From: UBA6115 sp050952935
GTDB lineage: Bacteria > Bacillota > Clostridia > Christensenellales > Aristaeellaceae
Length of the DNA: 64,000 nt
Reading direction: 5' to 3'
NCBI GenBank assembly: GCA_050952935.1
Contig: JBMNLS010000003.1
Coordinates: forward strand, 25,040 to 89,039
The notes under the pieces were generated by a model. The model was not told the DNA's origin. It was given only the letters and a program-made list of their open reading frames with translations, and did no database searches. The translations under genes and the position numbers were made by a program. Shown piece after piece: positions 7,701 through 16,603 of this stretch (positions are counted from its first letter, which is position 1; each line of letters begins with the position of its first letter).

Positions 7701-10070
7701 TTATTGCGTCGTCGCGCCTTCAGGCGCAACAAGCGCCGCCAGGCCTGCCGGCAAGGGGCAGGCACTGAAACCGGGCGCTGAAACAAATAATTGTTCTTCT
7801 CCAAGGCGCAGGGCCTCCAGGAGGCCCTCGCCTTTTTGTATGGCTTCCATGGGCAGCGGCACGATGCCCTCCAGCATCCCGCCCCGGGTGACATTGGCGC
7901 CGATGGCTGCGGTGCCCAGGGCATAGGCGCAGCTGCTGACGCGGCCAGAGCGGGTGAGCATGTGGACGATGCCGCCCGGGGCAAAGGTTTCCTGATAATC
8001 CCGCGCCTTGATGATGCTGGCGCTGTAACACCGGGTGATGATGCCCTTATCGCAAAAGCCCGTGATGCCTGCCGTGATGCAGTTGCCCTCCAGCTCTCCC
8101 GCGAAGCCGCACAGGGTGATAAAGCCGCTGCTCATGCCCACCAGGCCGCCGGCCAGGTTCTCCCCCTTGTCAAAGCTGTTGTTGGTGGCCATGCGCACCC
8201 AGGCGCTGGCAAAGCAGCCCCGTATCATGCCGGCCTGGTTGATGCCCACCAGGCCACCAACACCGGAATCATACCCTACATCCGCATAAACACTGCCGCC
8301 AAAAGCCGCGCAATCCTCCGTCAGCCCACCCGCCTGCCAGCCGATCAGGCTGCCTGTGCCGCCATAAGCCGCCTGGGCGGCCAGAATGGTGGGGTCTTTT
8401 AAAATAACGCGGCGGATGAAAGCATGCTCCGTTTTGCCAAAAAGCCCGGCACAGCCCGTTACATTCTGCTGCACCTTGAGCCCTTTGATGATGTGCCCCC
8501 GGCCATCCAAACTGCCTGTAAAAGGATAGCGTTCGTCTCCAATGGGCGTCCATTTGGCAATGCCTGATAAATCAATGTCAGCGGCCAGCGCATACTGGCC
8601 ATTCAGGTTATGGCGGATGGCATCCAATTCCCCGGCGGTATGGATAAGCACAGGGTTTTCCGCCTCAGGCGCTGAAAGCAGGATGGTAACATCCGCCGTG
8701 CCATGGGCGTTAGCGCATTTCCCCATCAACAGGTGGCTGGATCCAGAATTCAGGGCTTCCTCCAGCGCCAGCATCCAACGGTTTCCTTCCTTCCTGATGT
8801 TCACCCCTTCCGCCGGATGTGTCCATATAAACTGATCGGTTTGCTCAAAGGGCAGGGGAATGGGGTGGCTGATGTCCGCCAGGCGGAGCTCCGTCAGCTC
8901 CGGCGCGATGGGCGCAAGGTCCAGGTTCAGCGCATGGCTTTGCCCATCCTCCCGGCTTAGTATGGGAGCTTTTACAGCCACCTCCCGGTTGCCCTCCGCT
9001 GCGCGCAAAACATGCTCCCGGAAGGGAAAGACTGAAAGCATCGCCTGTCCCTGAGGGCCGGGCACATACCAATGGGTTCCATCCGCAGATACCACGCAAT
9101 CGGTATACGGCTTGCCATCTTTGAGGGCTTGAAGCGTGACAGGCAGCAGCATGTTTTCCTCCTGCTCCCGCCTGTCGGCAGAAAGGGGCGGGGGTAAGGC
9201 GGCGGGCGAATCGGGGATTTTTAACAGCAGCGTAACCGCCGCTAAACCGCCCGCAACCACCAGCAGGGCAGTCAAAGCGATCACCAGCGTTTCCCGGCGT
9301 GAAAGGGGGTTCAGCATCCTTTTCAGGGCATGCTCAAGCCGCTGCACATTGGCATAGCGCTGCCCCGGTTCCAGGCGTGTGCATTTACGGATGATAGCTT
9401 GTAGCTGCTGATCAGGGGCTGTGCCGTGCACATCTCCGGTGCTCAGGTACGCCATCAAACGGCCCAGGGAAAAAATATCGCTGCGTGGGTCGGTATCCCG
9501 GAAGCCCAGGTGCTCGGGCGAAGCATAGGGAAAGCTTCCCATAAGCCGGGTATCCCTGTCCTTTTGCTGATGCTTTTCCCGGGCGATGCCAAAATCAATC
9601 AGGCTTAATTTGCCATTGGCGGTGAGCACGATGTTTTCTGCCTTGATGTCCTTAAAAATAATGGGCGGCTCCTGCTGGTGCAGGTAGCCCAGGACCGAAC
9701 ACAAGGACAGAGCGATTTCCGCTGTGCGGCGGGGGGTGAAGCAGCCATCCCGCTCTACTAGGGCACTCAGGGTTTCCCCCTGGGCAAAGCTGCGCAGCAA
9801 ATAGTCTCTTCCGCCCTCCTGCGCAAAAGCGATGGCCCTGGGGATGCTTTCATGGGACAATTTTTGAAGCAGTTCATGCTCCCGCGCGGCATCATCGGCG
9901 CTGTTTGCGTCCGTCCATTTGAGGATGACTTTGTCACCGCTGAGGAGATCCTGCGCGGCGTACACTTCCCGGTGTTCGCCTCCGGCCAGCAGGGCAAGCA
10001 ATGTCACCCTATCCCGCAGCTCTTCAGGCAGGTAAAGAAATGCTGTGTCAAGGCTGCTGCCATTGCTCAC
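7701..10070 (-). CDS. Transmembrane Ser/Thr protein kinase with GLUG-type ectodomain
   Basis: About 789 residues. The cytoplasmic N-terminal ~250 residues form a protein kinase: ATP-binding Lys in KVILKWTD, Glu in REHELLQKL, catalytic loop FKDIKAENIVL (Asp, Lys and Asn present; the usual HR of HRD is FK), DFG in LIDFGIAR, and ASPEHLG. One membrane span follows (TLVIALTALLVVAGGLAAVTLLL). The ectodomain ends in a series of repeats (YALAADIDLSGIAKWTPIG, GGLVGINQAGMIRGC, GGLVGMSSGFITLC), typical of GLUG-motif beta-helices. GTG 10070 is preferred: GGAGG is 8 bases upstream, whereas ATG 10076 and GTG 10079 are too close. It overlaps the end of the upstream gene. The ectodomain probably senses the envelope or a surface ligand (inference). 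Confidence 0.85.
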   Translation of the reverse strand: MSNGSSLDTAFLYLPEELRDRVTLLALLAGGEHREVYAAQDLLSGDKVILKWTDANSADDAAREHELLQKLSHESIPRAIAFAQEGGRDYLLRSFAQGETLSALVERDGCFTPRRTAEIALSLCSVLGYLHQQEPPIIFKDIKAENIVLTANGKLSLIDFGIAREKHQQKDRDTRLMGSFPYASPEHLGFRDTDPRSDIFSLGRLMAYLSTGDVHGTAPDQQLQAIIRKCTRLEPGQRYANVQRLEHALKRMLNPLSRRETLVIALTALLVVAGGLAAVTLLLKIPDSPAALPPPLSADRREQEENMLLPVTLQALKDGKPYTDCVVSADGTHWYVPGPQGQAMLSVFPFREHVLRAAEGNREVAVKAPILSREDGQSHALNLDLAPIAPELTELRLADISHPIPLPFEQTDQFIWTHPAEGVNIRKEGNRWMLALEEALNSGSSHLLMGKCANAHGTADVTILLSAPEAENPVLIHTAGELDAIRHNLNGQYALAADIDLSGIAKWTPIGDERYPFTGSLDGRGHIIKGLKVQQNVTGCAGLFGKTEHAFIRRVILKDPTILAAQAAYGGTGSLIGWQAGGLTEDCAAFGGSVYADVGYDSGVGGLVGINQAGMIRGCFASAWVRMATNNSFDKGENLAGGLVGMSSGFITLCGFAGELEGNCITAGITGFCDKGIITRCYSASIIKARDYQETFAPGGIVHMLTRSGRVSSCAYALGTAAIGANVTRGGMLEGIVPLPMEAIQKGEGLLEALRLGEEQLFVSAPGFSACPLPAGLAALVAPEGATTQ

Positions 10071-11676
10071 TGCCATCACCTCCCGGTCTGTATCTTTTCA
10101 GCGTGCGAATGCCGCTGGGTAGCGGCCCTTTGGCGTCCGCGTCCCCCAGCAGCCACTGGGCGTCCTCCCCTTCCAGCACCCCCAGAAGGGAGAGAGCTTC
10201 CTTGTTCTGCAAAGCATCCGGCGCAATCACCCGGATGTTGCTGACGCCGCCCAAACCAAAAGCGCTGCCCGCCCGCCCGGCGCTGCCCCGGGTAAAAACA
10301 CAATCGCTGATGTAGTAATCTCCTATCGTCTGAAAAAAAGCGCCCGGAGGATACTCTCCAATGAATACCGCGCCATGAATGGCGCCGGAGTTGATGCACC
10401 GCCAGGTGGAAGACTTGGGGCCAAAGCCAAACAATCCACCGGTCAAGTGTGTGGCGCTCACATTGCCTTCATTGGCGCAATAGGCCATAAAGCCATTCAT
10501 GTTTGCCACGATGCCGCCGCCATTCATCATGACATCTCCTGGAAGTTCAATTTCAATCCGAGCCGAGTTGAACAGATGCAATAAAACGCTATCCTCCGTG
10601 ATTGCCGCCAAACCAGCCGCATAGCCTTTTTTGCTTTTGATATGTCCACCAAAGACAGCACAGTTTTCCAGCAGGCTTTGCTCGCATACCGCGACCAATG
10701 CAGCTGCCGACATGCTCTCTGTATTTACCAATGTGCCATCAATCTGAGGGCTCATCATACGCAGGTTGCGGATGACCGCGTGCTGGCACTCTGTAAAGAG
10801 AGAAAAGGACTCCTGTGCTTTATTTGAATTGTTTCCCGGAAAGGACAGCCCCGTAATGGCATGGCCGTTTCCATCCAACACGCCGGAAAAAGGCGTTTGA
10901 TCGTAGCCAATAGGCTGCCAGGCAACGCCCCTAAGGTCAATATCATTCATCAGGAGAAAGCGTCCTTGTGGGTTTTCTGTGATGGCTTGCAGCTCCTGCG
11001 CTGTCCTGATAGGGATGACCTCCTCAGCGCGCTTGGGCAGCACCGCCACGGTGGTAAACGCTTTGCCTTGCACATTTTCAGAAATCAACCGGAAGCTGAA
11101 AAAGTGATGTTTGCGCAGCCCTGCGTCAAAGGAAAGAAACACCATATCATCCCGAAAAACTGCGTTTACCCCGGGGATTTCAGGCTCCATTTGCAATGCG
11201 GTTGCTCCCTGTACCGCAATGCTCGCTTCTTCTTTATCATCCTTTGGCTCAAAGAACGCAATCGGCGGGGCCTTGGGGGCCGTGCCGATGTTCGCCTCCA
11301 GCTTCTGCGCAGCCATCACACGGGCATCCAAGGGCACTGTGGTCATCCGGTTGCCTGCGGCCACATACACCTGACGGTTCAGCTGCCGGTCATAAGGCAG
11401 GATCACGCTGCCCTCTGACAAGCTGTACCAGTGCCGTCCGCCCACGCTGACGGACACCGCCCCCTGCTCCACGCTCCCGGGCTTTTGTGTAATGAACAGG
11501 TTATCCTTTTGCATGGCTGCCTGCCCATCCCCGGCAGCGGATATCAAATTGGCTTGCATGATCAGGCTCAATTTGCGCAGCTGATGATTGTTCCACAAAA
11601 AAGGTATCGAAAACAGCAGCAGCAGGATCATTCCTGCGCCAAGCCCTACCCATACGCTGCGGCCTTTGCTGTTCAT
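10048..11676 (-). CDS. Membrane-anchored protein with GLUG-like repeats
   Basis: 542 residues. A single N-terminal span (VWVGLGAGMILLLLFSIPFLW) anchors a large extracellular part; AGGAAGGAAG lies directly before ATG 11676. From about residue 225 the sequence parallels the ectodomain of the downstream kinase: ELQAITENPQGRFLLMNDID, LRGVAWQPIGYDQTPFSG, LDGNGHAITGLSFPG, then SAAALVAVCEQSLLENCAVFGG and GGLFGFGP. The two are therefore paralogous outside the membrane, but this one lacks a kinase. Its 3' end overlaps the kinase start, pointing to translational coupling. A kinase co-receptor or decoy role is inference. Confidence 0.75.
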   Translation of the reverse strand: MNSKGRSVWVGLGAGMILLLLFSIPFLWNNHQLRKLSLIMQANLISAAGDGQAAMQKDNLFITQKPGSVEQGAVSVSVGGRHWYSLSEGSVILPYDRQLNRQVYVAAGNRMTTVPLDARVMAAQKLEANIGTAPKAPPIAFFEPKDDKEEASIAVQGATALQMEPEIPGVNAVFRDDMVFLSFDAGLRKHHFFSFRLISENVQGKAFTTVAVLPKRAEEVIPIRTAQELQAITENPQGRFLLMNDIDLRGVAWQPIGYDQTPFSGVLDGNGHAITGLSFPGNNSNKAQESFSLFTECQHAVIRNLRMMSPQIDGTLVNTESMSAAALVAVCEQSLLENCAVFGGHIKSKKGYAAGLAAITEDSVLLHLFNSARIEIELPGDVMMNGGGIVANMNGFMAYCANEGNVSATHLTGGLFGFGPKSSTWRCINSGAIHGAVFIGEYPPGAFFQTIGDYYISDCVFTRGSAGRAGSAFGLGGVSNIRVIAPDALQNKEALSLLGVLEGEDAQWLLGDADAKGPLPSGIRTLKRYRPGGDGSEQWQQP

Positions 11677-11798
11677 CTTCCTTCCTGACTCAATGACTCA
11701 TTTCTTCATATTCCGCATTATAATGATAACATTATTGAATGCTGAGAAAAAGCTTCTTCAATAAACATTTTATCTGACCTGCTTTATTAAGTGTCTTC

Positions 11799-11832
11799 AC
11801 ACAACAATATGCTCAGAATCTATATGTTGTGT
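11799..11832. promoter_or_regulatory. Inverted repeat upstream of nrdJ (candidate operator)
   Basis: Arms ACACAACAATAT (11799-11810) and ATATGTTGTGT (11822-11832) are complementary apart from one extra A, with 11 bases between. It lies just upstream of the putative nrdJ promoter. Half-sites share the terminal ACAC/GTGT and central ATAT of NrdR boxes, but the spacing does not match the 16-bp NrdR palindrome, so the cognate regulator is unknown. Confidence 0.45.
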
Positions 11833-11870
11833 TATTATCTTTTTATTGCTGTTTTTTCTACCATATTTTG

Positions 11871-11879
11871 TGGTATAGT
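11871..11879 (+). promoter_or_regulatory. Extended -10 promoter element for nrdJ
   Basis: TGGTATAGT is an extended -10 (TG-N-TATAGT) about 55 bases before the nrdJ start. No convincing -35 is at 17 bp, as usual for extended -10 promoters. The 11677-11934 gap otherwise is AT-rich with no other feature seen except the inverted repeat. Confidence 0.45.
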
Positions 11880-11934
11880 AGTTAAGCTACGGCTGAAGGC
11901 CGGAAGGCTCCATGACTAATTGTTGGAGAATGGT

Positions 11935-14304
11935 ATGAAGGTACAAAAACGGAACTACATGATCGTGGACTATCAAGAGGGCACCATCGCCAAGGCCATC
12001 CGCAAGGCCATGTCGGAAACCCTGGCCGGGGTGGATGAGGCGCTGTCGTACGAGCTGGCTTCCCGTGTGACGGAAATCTTGAAAAAGAAAAACACAAAAA
12101 TCGCTTCGGTGGATGAGATTCAGAACATTGTGGAAGACCTGCTGATGCAGCACCGCAGGGACGCCGCAAAGGAATACATCATCTACCGCTATGAGCGTGA
12201 CAAGGAGCGTAAAAAGGAAACCATGCAGGCGGAGGAAACAGAGACAGAGGCTGGATTACCCGCGCTGCGGGATGAGTTCATCTCCCGATACAAACACCTG
12301 CCCAACCCCATGGGCCCCTTGGGCAGCTTTGTGTACTACCGCACCTATTCCCGCTGGCTGGGCGATGAAATGCGGCGCGAATACTGGTGGGAAACCGTGC
12401 GCCGCGCGGTGGAATACAACTGCAACATCGTGCCCGGCACCCCGCGCAGGGAAGCGGAGGAGCTGTTTGACAATGTGTACAACATGAAGCAGTTCCTCTC
12501 CGGCCGCACCTTCTGGTCGGGCGGCACGGAAGCCAGCCTGCGCTACCCCATGAGCAACTTCAACTGCGCAGGCCAGGTGATTGACGATTTCACCGCCTTT
12601 GATGAGCTGTTCTACCTGCTGATGGTGGGCGCGGGCGTAGGCGTGCGGGTGACCATGGATGATGTCGCGAAGCTGCCCTCCATCCGTGCGGACATCCAGG
12701 TGTTTCATGCGGCCTATGAGCCCGTGCCCCGGGATGAGCGCAAGGACATGACGACGCTTGACTTCACCGGGAAGAAAAACGTGGCGCAGATCGTGGTGGG
12801 CGACAGCAAGGAAGGCTGGCAGGATGCGCTGAATTACTTTTTTAAGCTGCATTACGCCAAGCGCTACCGTGATATCGACACCGTTTATATCAATTACAAC
12901 CATGTACGCCCCAAGGGAGAAAAGCTGAAGGTGTTTGGCGGCACCGCCAGCGGCCATGAAAGCCTGAAGAACATGTTCATCAAAATCAAGAACGTGTTCA
13001 GCCGCGGCGGTGAAGGCTCCTGCAAGCTCAAACCCATCGATTGCCTGGATATCGCCAACATCATCGGCGAAAATGTGGTTTCGGGCGGCGTGCGCCGCAC
13101 GGCGGAGATGGTGCTGATTGACCCCAGGGATCAGGACGCCATTGATGCCAAAAGCAACCTCTATATCCGCACGGAGGATGGCAGCTGGATCATCGACCCG
13201 GACATTGCTCACCGTCAGGTCAGCAACAACTCCATCTACTTTACCAAAAAGCCCAGCCGCGGGGAGCTTAAGAGGATGCTGCAGGCGATGCGCAACTCCG
13301 GGGAACCGGGCTTTGTCAACCAGGAGGCCGCCGCCAAGCGGCGCGCCAACTTTAACGTGGTGAACCCCTGTGGCGAAATCCTGCTTGACTCAAACGGTCT
13401 ATGCAACCTGACCACTGTCAATGTGCTGAGCTTTGTCAAAGACGACAACAGCCTGGATATGAGCGGCCTGCTGCGCGCCATGTGGCTGTCCGCCAGGGCG
13501 GGCCTTCGCATGACATGCCTGGAGCTGGAGCTGAACCGCTGGGATACCGTGCAAAAGCGTGACCGGCTGCTGGGCTGCTCCCTGACCGGCTGGCAGGACG
13601 CGATGAATGCCATCGGCTACGGCAGCGCCGACCAGGCGCGCCTGCTGCGCACCCTGCGCGAGGCGGTGCATGCCGCGGGCACAGGCTACGCCAAGGAGCT
13701 GGGTATCAATGACCCATTGTTAATGACGACGGTGAAACCCGAGGGCACGCTTTCCCAATTGCCGGAGGCGAGTTCCGGTGTCCACTTCTCCCACGCGCCC
13801 TACTATGTGCGCCGTGTGCGCATCTCCGCGGATGATCCCCTCAGCAAGGTGGTGCTAAAGCTGGGCTGGCCCGTGCATCCGGAGGTGAACCAGACCTGGG
13901 AGAACGCCAAAACCTATGTGGTGGAGTTCCCCATCAAGGCGCCTGAGGGCAAAACCAAGTCCGATGTGTCGGCGATAGAACAGCTTGAAATCTACAAAAT
14001 GTTCATGCAAAACTATGTGGATCACAACTGCTCCATCACCGTGCATGTGCGCGATCATGAATGGGAGCTGGTGGAGGATTGGCTGTGGAACAACTGGGAC
14101 GATTGCATTGCCCTCTCCTTCCTGCCCTATGACGACAGCTTCTATGAGCTGTTGCCCTATGAGGCCATCACCAGGGAAGAATACGAGGAGCGCCTGTCCC
14201 AGATGAAGCCCTTTGTGCCCTCGCTGCTCAAGCAGTTTGAGTCCGGCGATGACAACCGCGAGCTGGATCAGGAATGCGCCAATGGGATTTGCCCGGTTCG
14301 CTAA
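11935..14304 (+). CDS. nrdJ: Adenosylcobalamin-dependent ribonucleoside-triphosphate reductase (class II)
   Basis: 789 residues. Reduces ribonucleotides to deoxyribonucleotides using a B12-generated thiyl radical, in the cytoplasm without oxygen. An ATP-cone occupies the first ~95 residues (IVDYQEGTIAKAIRKAM ... YRYERDKERKKE), giving allosteric activity control. Catalytic core: SNFNCAGQ, then NPCGEILLDSNGLCNLTTV, where the two Cys are 11 apart and Glu follows the first, exactly as C408/E410/C419 of the Lactobacillus leichmannii enzyme. The C-terminal CANGIC pair (CxxxxC) matches its C731/C736 re-reducing pair. ATG 11935 has GGAG 6 bases upstream; an in-frame TTG at 11920 lacks a site. An IS element begins 6 bp after the stop codon. 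Confidence 0.95.
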   Translation: MKVQKRNYMIVDYQEGTIAKAIRKAMSETLAGVDEALSYELASRVTEILKKKNTKIASVDEIQNIVEDLLMQHRRDAAKEYIIYRYERDKERKKETMQAEETETEAGLPALRDEFISRYKHLPNPMGPLGSFVYYRTYSRWLGDEMRREYWWETVRRAVEYNCNIVPGTPRREAEELFDNVYNMKQFLSGRTFWSGGTEASLRYPMSNFNCAGQVIDDFTAFDELFYLLMVGAGVGVRVTMDDVAKLPSIRADIQVFHAAYEPVPRDERKDMTTLDFTGKKNVAQIVVGDSKEGWQDALNYFFKLHYAKRYRDIDTVYINYNHVRPKGEKLKVFGGTASGHESLKNMFIKIKNVFSRGGEGSCKLKPIDCLDIANIIGENVVSGGVRRTAEMVLIDPRDQDAIDAKSNLYIRTEDGSWIIDPDIAHRQVSNNSIYFTKKPSRGELKRMLQAMRNSGEPGFVNQEAAAKRRANFNVVNPCGEILLDSNGLCNLTTVNVLSFVKDDNSLDMSGLLRAMWLSARAGLRMTCLELELNRWDTVQKRDRLLGCSLTGWQDAMNAIGYGSADQARLLRTLREAVHAAGTGYAKELGINDPLLMTTVKPEGTLSQLPEASSGVHFSHAPYYVRRVRISADDPLSKVVLKLGWPVHPEVNQTWENAKTYVVEFPIKAPEGKTKSDVSAIEQLEIYKMFMQNYVDHNCSITVHVRDHEWELVEDWLWNNWDDCIALSFLPYDDSFYELLPYEAITREEYEERLSQMKPFVPSLLKQFESGDDNRELDQECANGICPVR

Positions 14305-14309
14305 GGAAT

Positions 14310-15538
14310 CTGATTAAGTCGCAAACAAGAGCGGTTTCGTGGTAAAATCTTCATAAGAAGACAAATAATAACACAGAGGTGTTCAGATGAATCAGCAAAC
14401 CTTCAGCGATATTGAATACAGCGGAAGAACCAGGATAACGAAACGAGAAGAGTTCCTGGATACCATGAACGAGATCATCCCCTAGGAAGAATGGGTAGGT
14501 CTGATTCAGCCATTTTATTACCAAGGGAAGCGTGGCCGTCCGCCTAAGGGGATAGAAAAAATGCTGCGGGTGTACCTGCTGCAGGGTTGGTTCAACCTAT
14601 CGGACGAAGGTGTGGAAGACGCGATCTACGACAGCTATGCGATGCGGAAGTTTATGGGCATCAATTTCCTGGAGGAAGGCGCGCCGGACGCTACCACCCT
14701 GTTGAAGTTCAGGCGGATACTGGAAAACAGCGGGTTGGGCAAGGCAATGTTTGAGGGCATCGTCAAAGGACTGGAAAGTGCCGGGCAGATCATGCGTGGG
14801 GGGAGCATCGTGGACGCGACCATCATCAATGCGCCATCTTCGACCAAGAATGAAAAGAAAGAACGCGATCCCGAAATGAAACAGACCATGAAAGGAAAGG
14901 AATGGAAGTTCGGGATGAAGGTTCATATCGGCGTAGATGCAGGCTCGGGCTATGTGACAGCGGTAGAGGGCAGCTCGGCGAATGTACATGATGTGACAGT
15001 CGCGTCCAAGCTGCTGCGTCCGGATGACCATGTCATGTATGGGGACTCCGCCTACCTGGGACTTGAGAAGCAGGAAGAAATCGCGAACCATCCGACCTTG
15101 TCAAGGATTGAGTGCCGTGTAAACCGCAGACCGGGAAATACATACAGAAAGTACGCCAACAATGGCCAGGCCTGGGAGAAAGTGATTGAGCAACAGAAAT
15201 CGGCCGTTCGGTCGAAGGTAGAGTTTCCATTTCGTTTTTTGAAGGTGCAATGTGGTTTCAGGAAGACCGTATACAAAGGGATAGCCAAGAACCTGAACCG
15301 GGCATTTATGCTGCTGGCCAGTTTTAACCTGTATACCTGCGCCAAAGCCAAACGAATTTTACAGCCCCTGATAGGATAGGTATGCTCAAACAGAGGAAAA
15401 ACCATTTAAAAAGGGGCAACACGCAAGGAATTAGACTGAAGTCACCATGAAATCCGTAATCTTGGTCGCAAGCTTATGAAAGTTATCAATAAAATGACTC
15501 AACCTTGGCTATGGACTTGCTTCAGTCGCTTAAATCAG
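14310..15538 (+). mobile_element. IS5-family insertion sequence, about 1.23 kb
   Basis: Ends are set by imperfect terminal inverted repeats: left CTGATTAAGTCGCAAACAAG (from 14310) and right, read inward, CTGATTTAAGCGACTGAAGC (from 15538). They share CTGATT, AAG and CG but need gaps. The length and internal DDE transposase fit the IS5 family. I see no clear target duplication. The left end lies 6 bp after the nrdJ stop and the right end cuts into an ISAs1-type transposase gene. The 130 bp between transposase stop and right end carry no gene. Confidence 0.65.
14387..15379 (+). pseudogene. IS5-family DDE transposase with in-frame amber codon
   Basis: Starting at ATG 14387 (AGAGGTGTTCAG upstream) the frame reads 32 codons, hits TAG at 14483-14485, then continues in the same frame to the stop at 15377. 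Just before the stop is EIIP and just after is EEWVGLIQPFYY; related transposases read IPW here, so TAG most likely replaced a conserved TGG Trp. The rest is full: FNLSDEGVEDAIYDSYAMRK, catalytic Asp in SIVDATIINAP, second Asp in MYGDSAYLG and Glu in SKVEFPFRFLK. A restart at ATG 14561 would lack the N-terminus. Probably inactive unless the amber codon is read through. Confidence 0.85.
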
Positions 15539-16356
15539 CGATTCCCTAATACTTCCCGGCGTGATTTAATCATGACTACACTTTGTAAGTTCTTCCAAGC
15601 CTTATGATCCTTATACCAGTGCACATCAGGAAACAAATAATAGTCCCGCCGTTCAATTCGACCATGCCCTTTCTCTATGGATTGAGTGTGTTGATAATCC
15701 GTTCCTTTCCGACCCGTCAGCAGGGTATCTTGTGTGTATAGGCTGAACTCTTCATACATCACCGGCTGATTCCTTTTTAGTCCAATCACATAATCTGCTT
15801 TATTTCCCATGACAATCTGTTGAACAATTTCACGCTGACAACCGATGGCATCTATCGTGACCGTTAGTCCTTTGATGTCCAGTAGTTTTAGCAATTCTGG
15901 AATAGCCGTGATTTCATTGCTTTTGTCCTGCGTACGCATCTGCCCCAGGATGCTGCTATTCTGGTTGCACCACGCTGATACCATATACACTACGCCCTGA
16001 CCTGCCTTAGCATAGCAACTCTTGCCATTCAAAGATACGACGGCATCCTCGCTGATGTGCTGGATATGTTGCATGATTTGCGTGAATACCACACAAAACT
16101 GCTTAGTATCAATGAGACTGAGCACACGGTTGATGGTCAGTCGGTTAGGTATCCCGTTGGGCAATGCCAGAAAACGACGGAACCATGCTTCCCGAACTTG
16201 AGCAAACAAATGAATTTGATGGCTGGACTGTGCACCACACATAACTGCAATGATACTAATGGCCAGAATATCCACCAGGGAATGCTTGATCTTCCACAAT
16301 TGACGCGAATCCTGTACTTCTTTCAGTTTCTTCAATACAAATCGTATTTCCCGCAT
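15535..16356 (-). pseudogene. Truncated ISAs1-family transposase
   Basis: About 273 residues against roughly 370-380 usual for the family. Family features: LVDILAISIIAVMCGA near the N-terminus, ALPNGIPNRLTINRVLSLID, TIDAIGCQREIVQQIV and KGHGRIERRDYYLFPD. The first catalytic position, normally DGK, reads LNGKS, an Asp-to-Asn change. The C-terminal ~100 residues are missing: the frame ends REVLGNR then TGA, and that TGA lies inside the right terminal repeat of the adjoining IS5-type element, so the junction supplies the stop. GGAGG is 8 bases before ATG 16356; a GTG at 16395 is an alternative start. The gene is more AT-rich than its surroundings, consistent with a foreign origin. Confidence 0.8.
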
Positions 16357-16541
16357 TTCCATCACCTCCGGGGTTATATATTCGCCATTCAACACCTCCT
16401 TTCATTTTAGCGCTTTTTTAACAATCTCTGTCCCTTGTTATTCTCAACGTTTCATGAACATGCCCTGCTGAAAATCTCACAATCAAACATTAAAGCAATA
16501 AGTCCCATCACCAATGAAAACGCCTAATCCAGCGCTGCTGT

Positions 16542-16571
16542 TTGCATCCCATCAGGCGCAGGTGCTATGAT
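16542..16571 (+). promoter_or_regulatory. Candidate promoter for the MATE gene
   Basis: TTGCAT (16542-16547) and TATGAT (16566-16571) with an 18-bp spacer, 33 bp before the start codon. Both hexamers match sigma-A consensus at 4-5 of 6 positions. Confidence 0.4.
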
Positions 16572-16603
16572 GAGTTGTCATATTAAAAGGAGGGGTTTAT
16601 TCG

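Noticed and set aside
11797..11832. Classical NrdR box pair
   Set aside because: Only one wide inverted repeat is seen, not two 16-bp palindromes about 31 bp apart.
12256..13212. 318-codon open frame antisense to nrdJ
   Set aside because: Entirely inside a well-recognised gene, with shadow-frame composition and no start signal.
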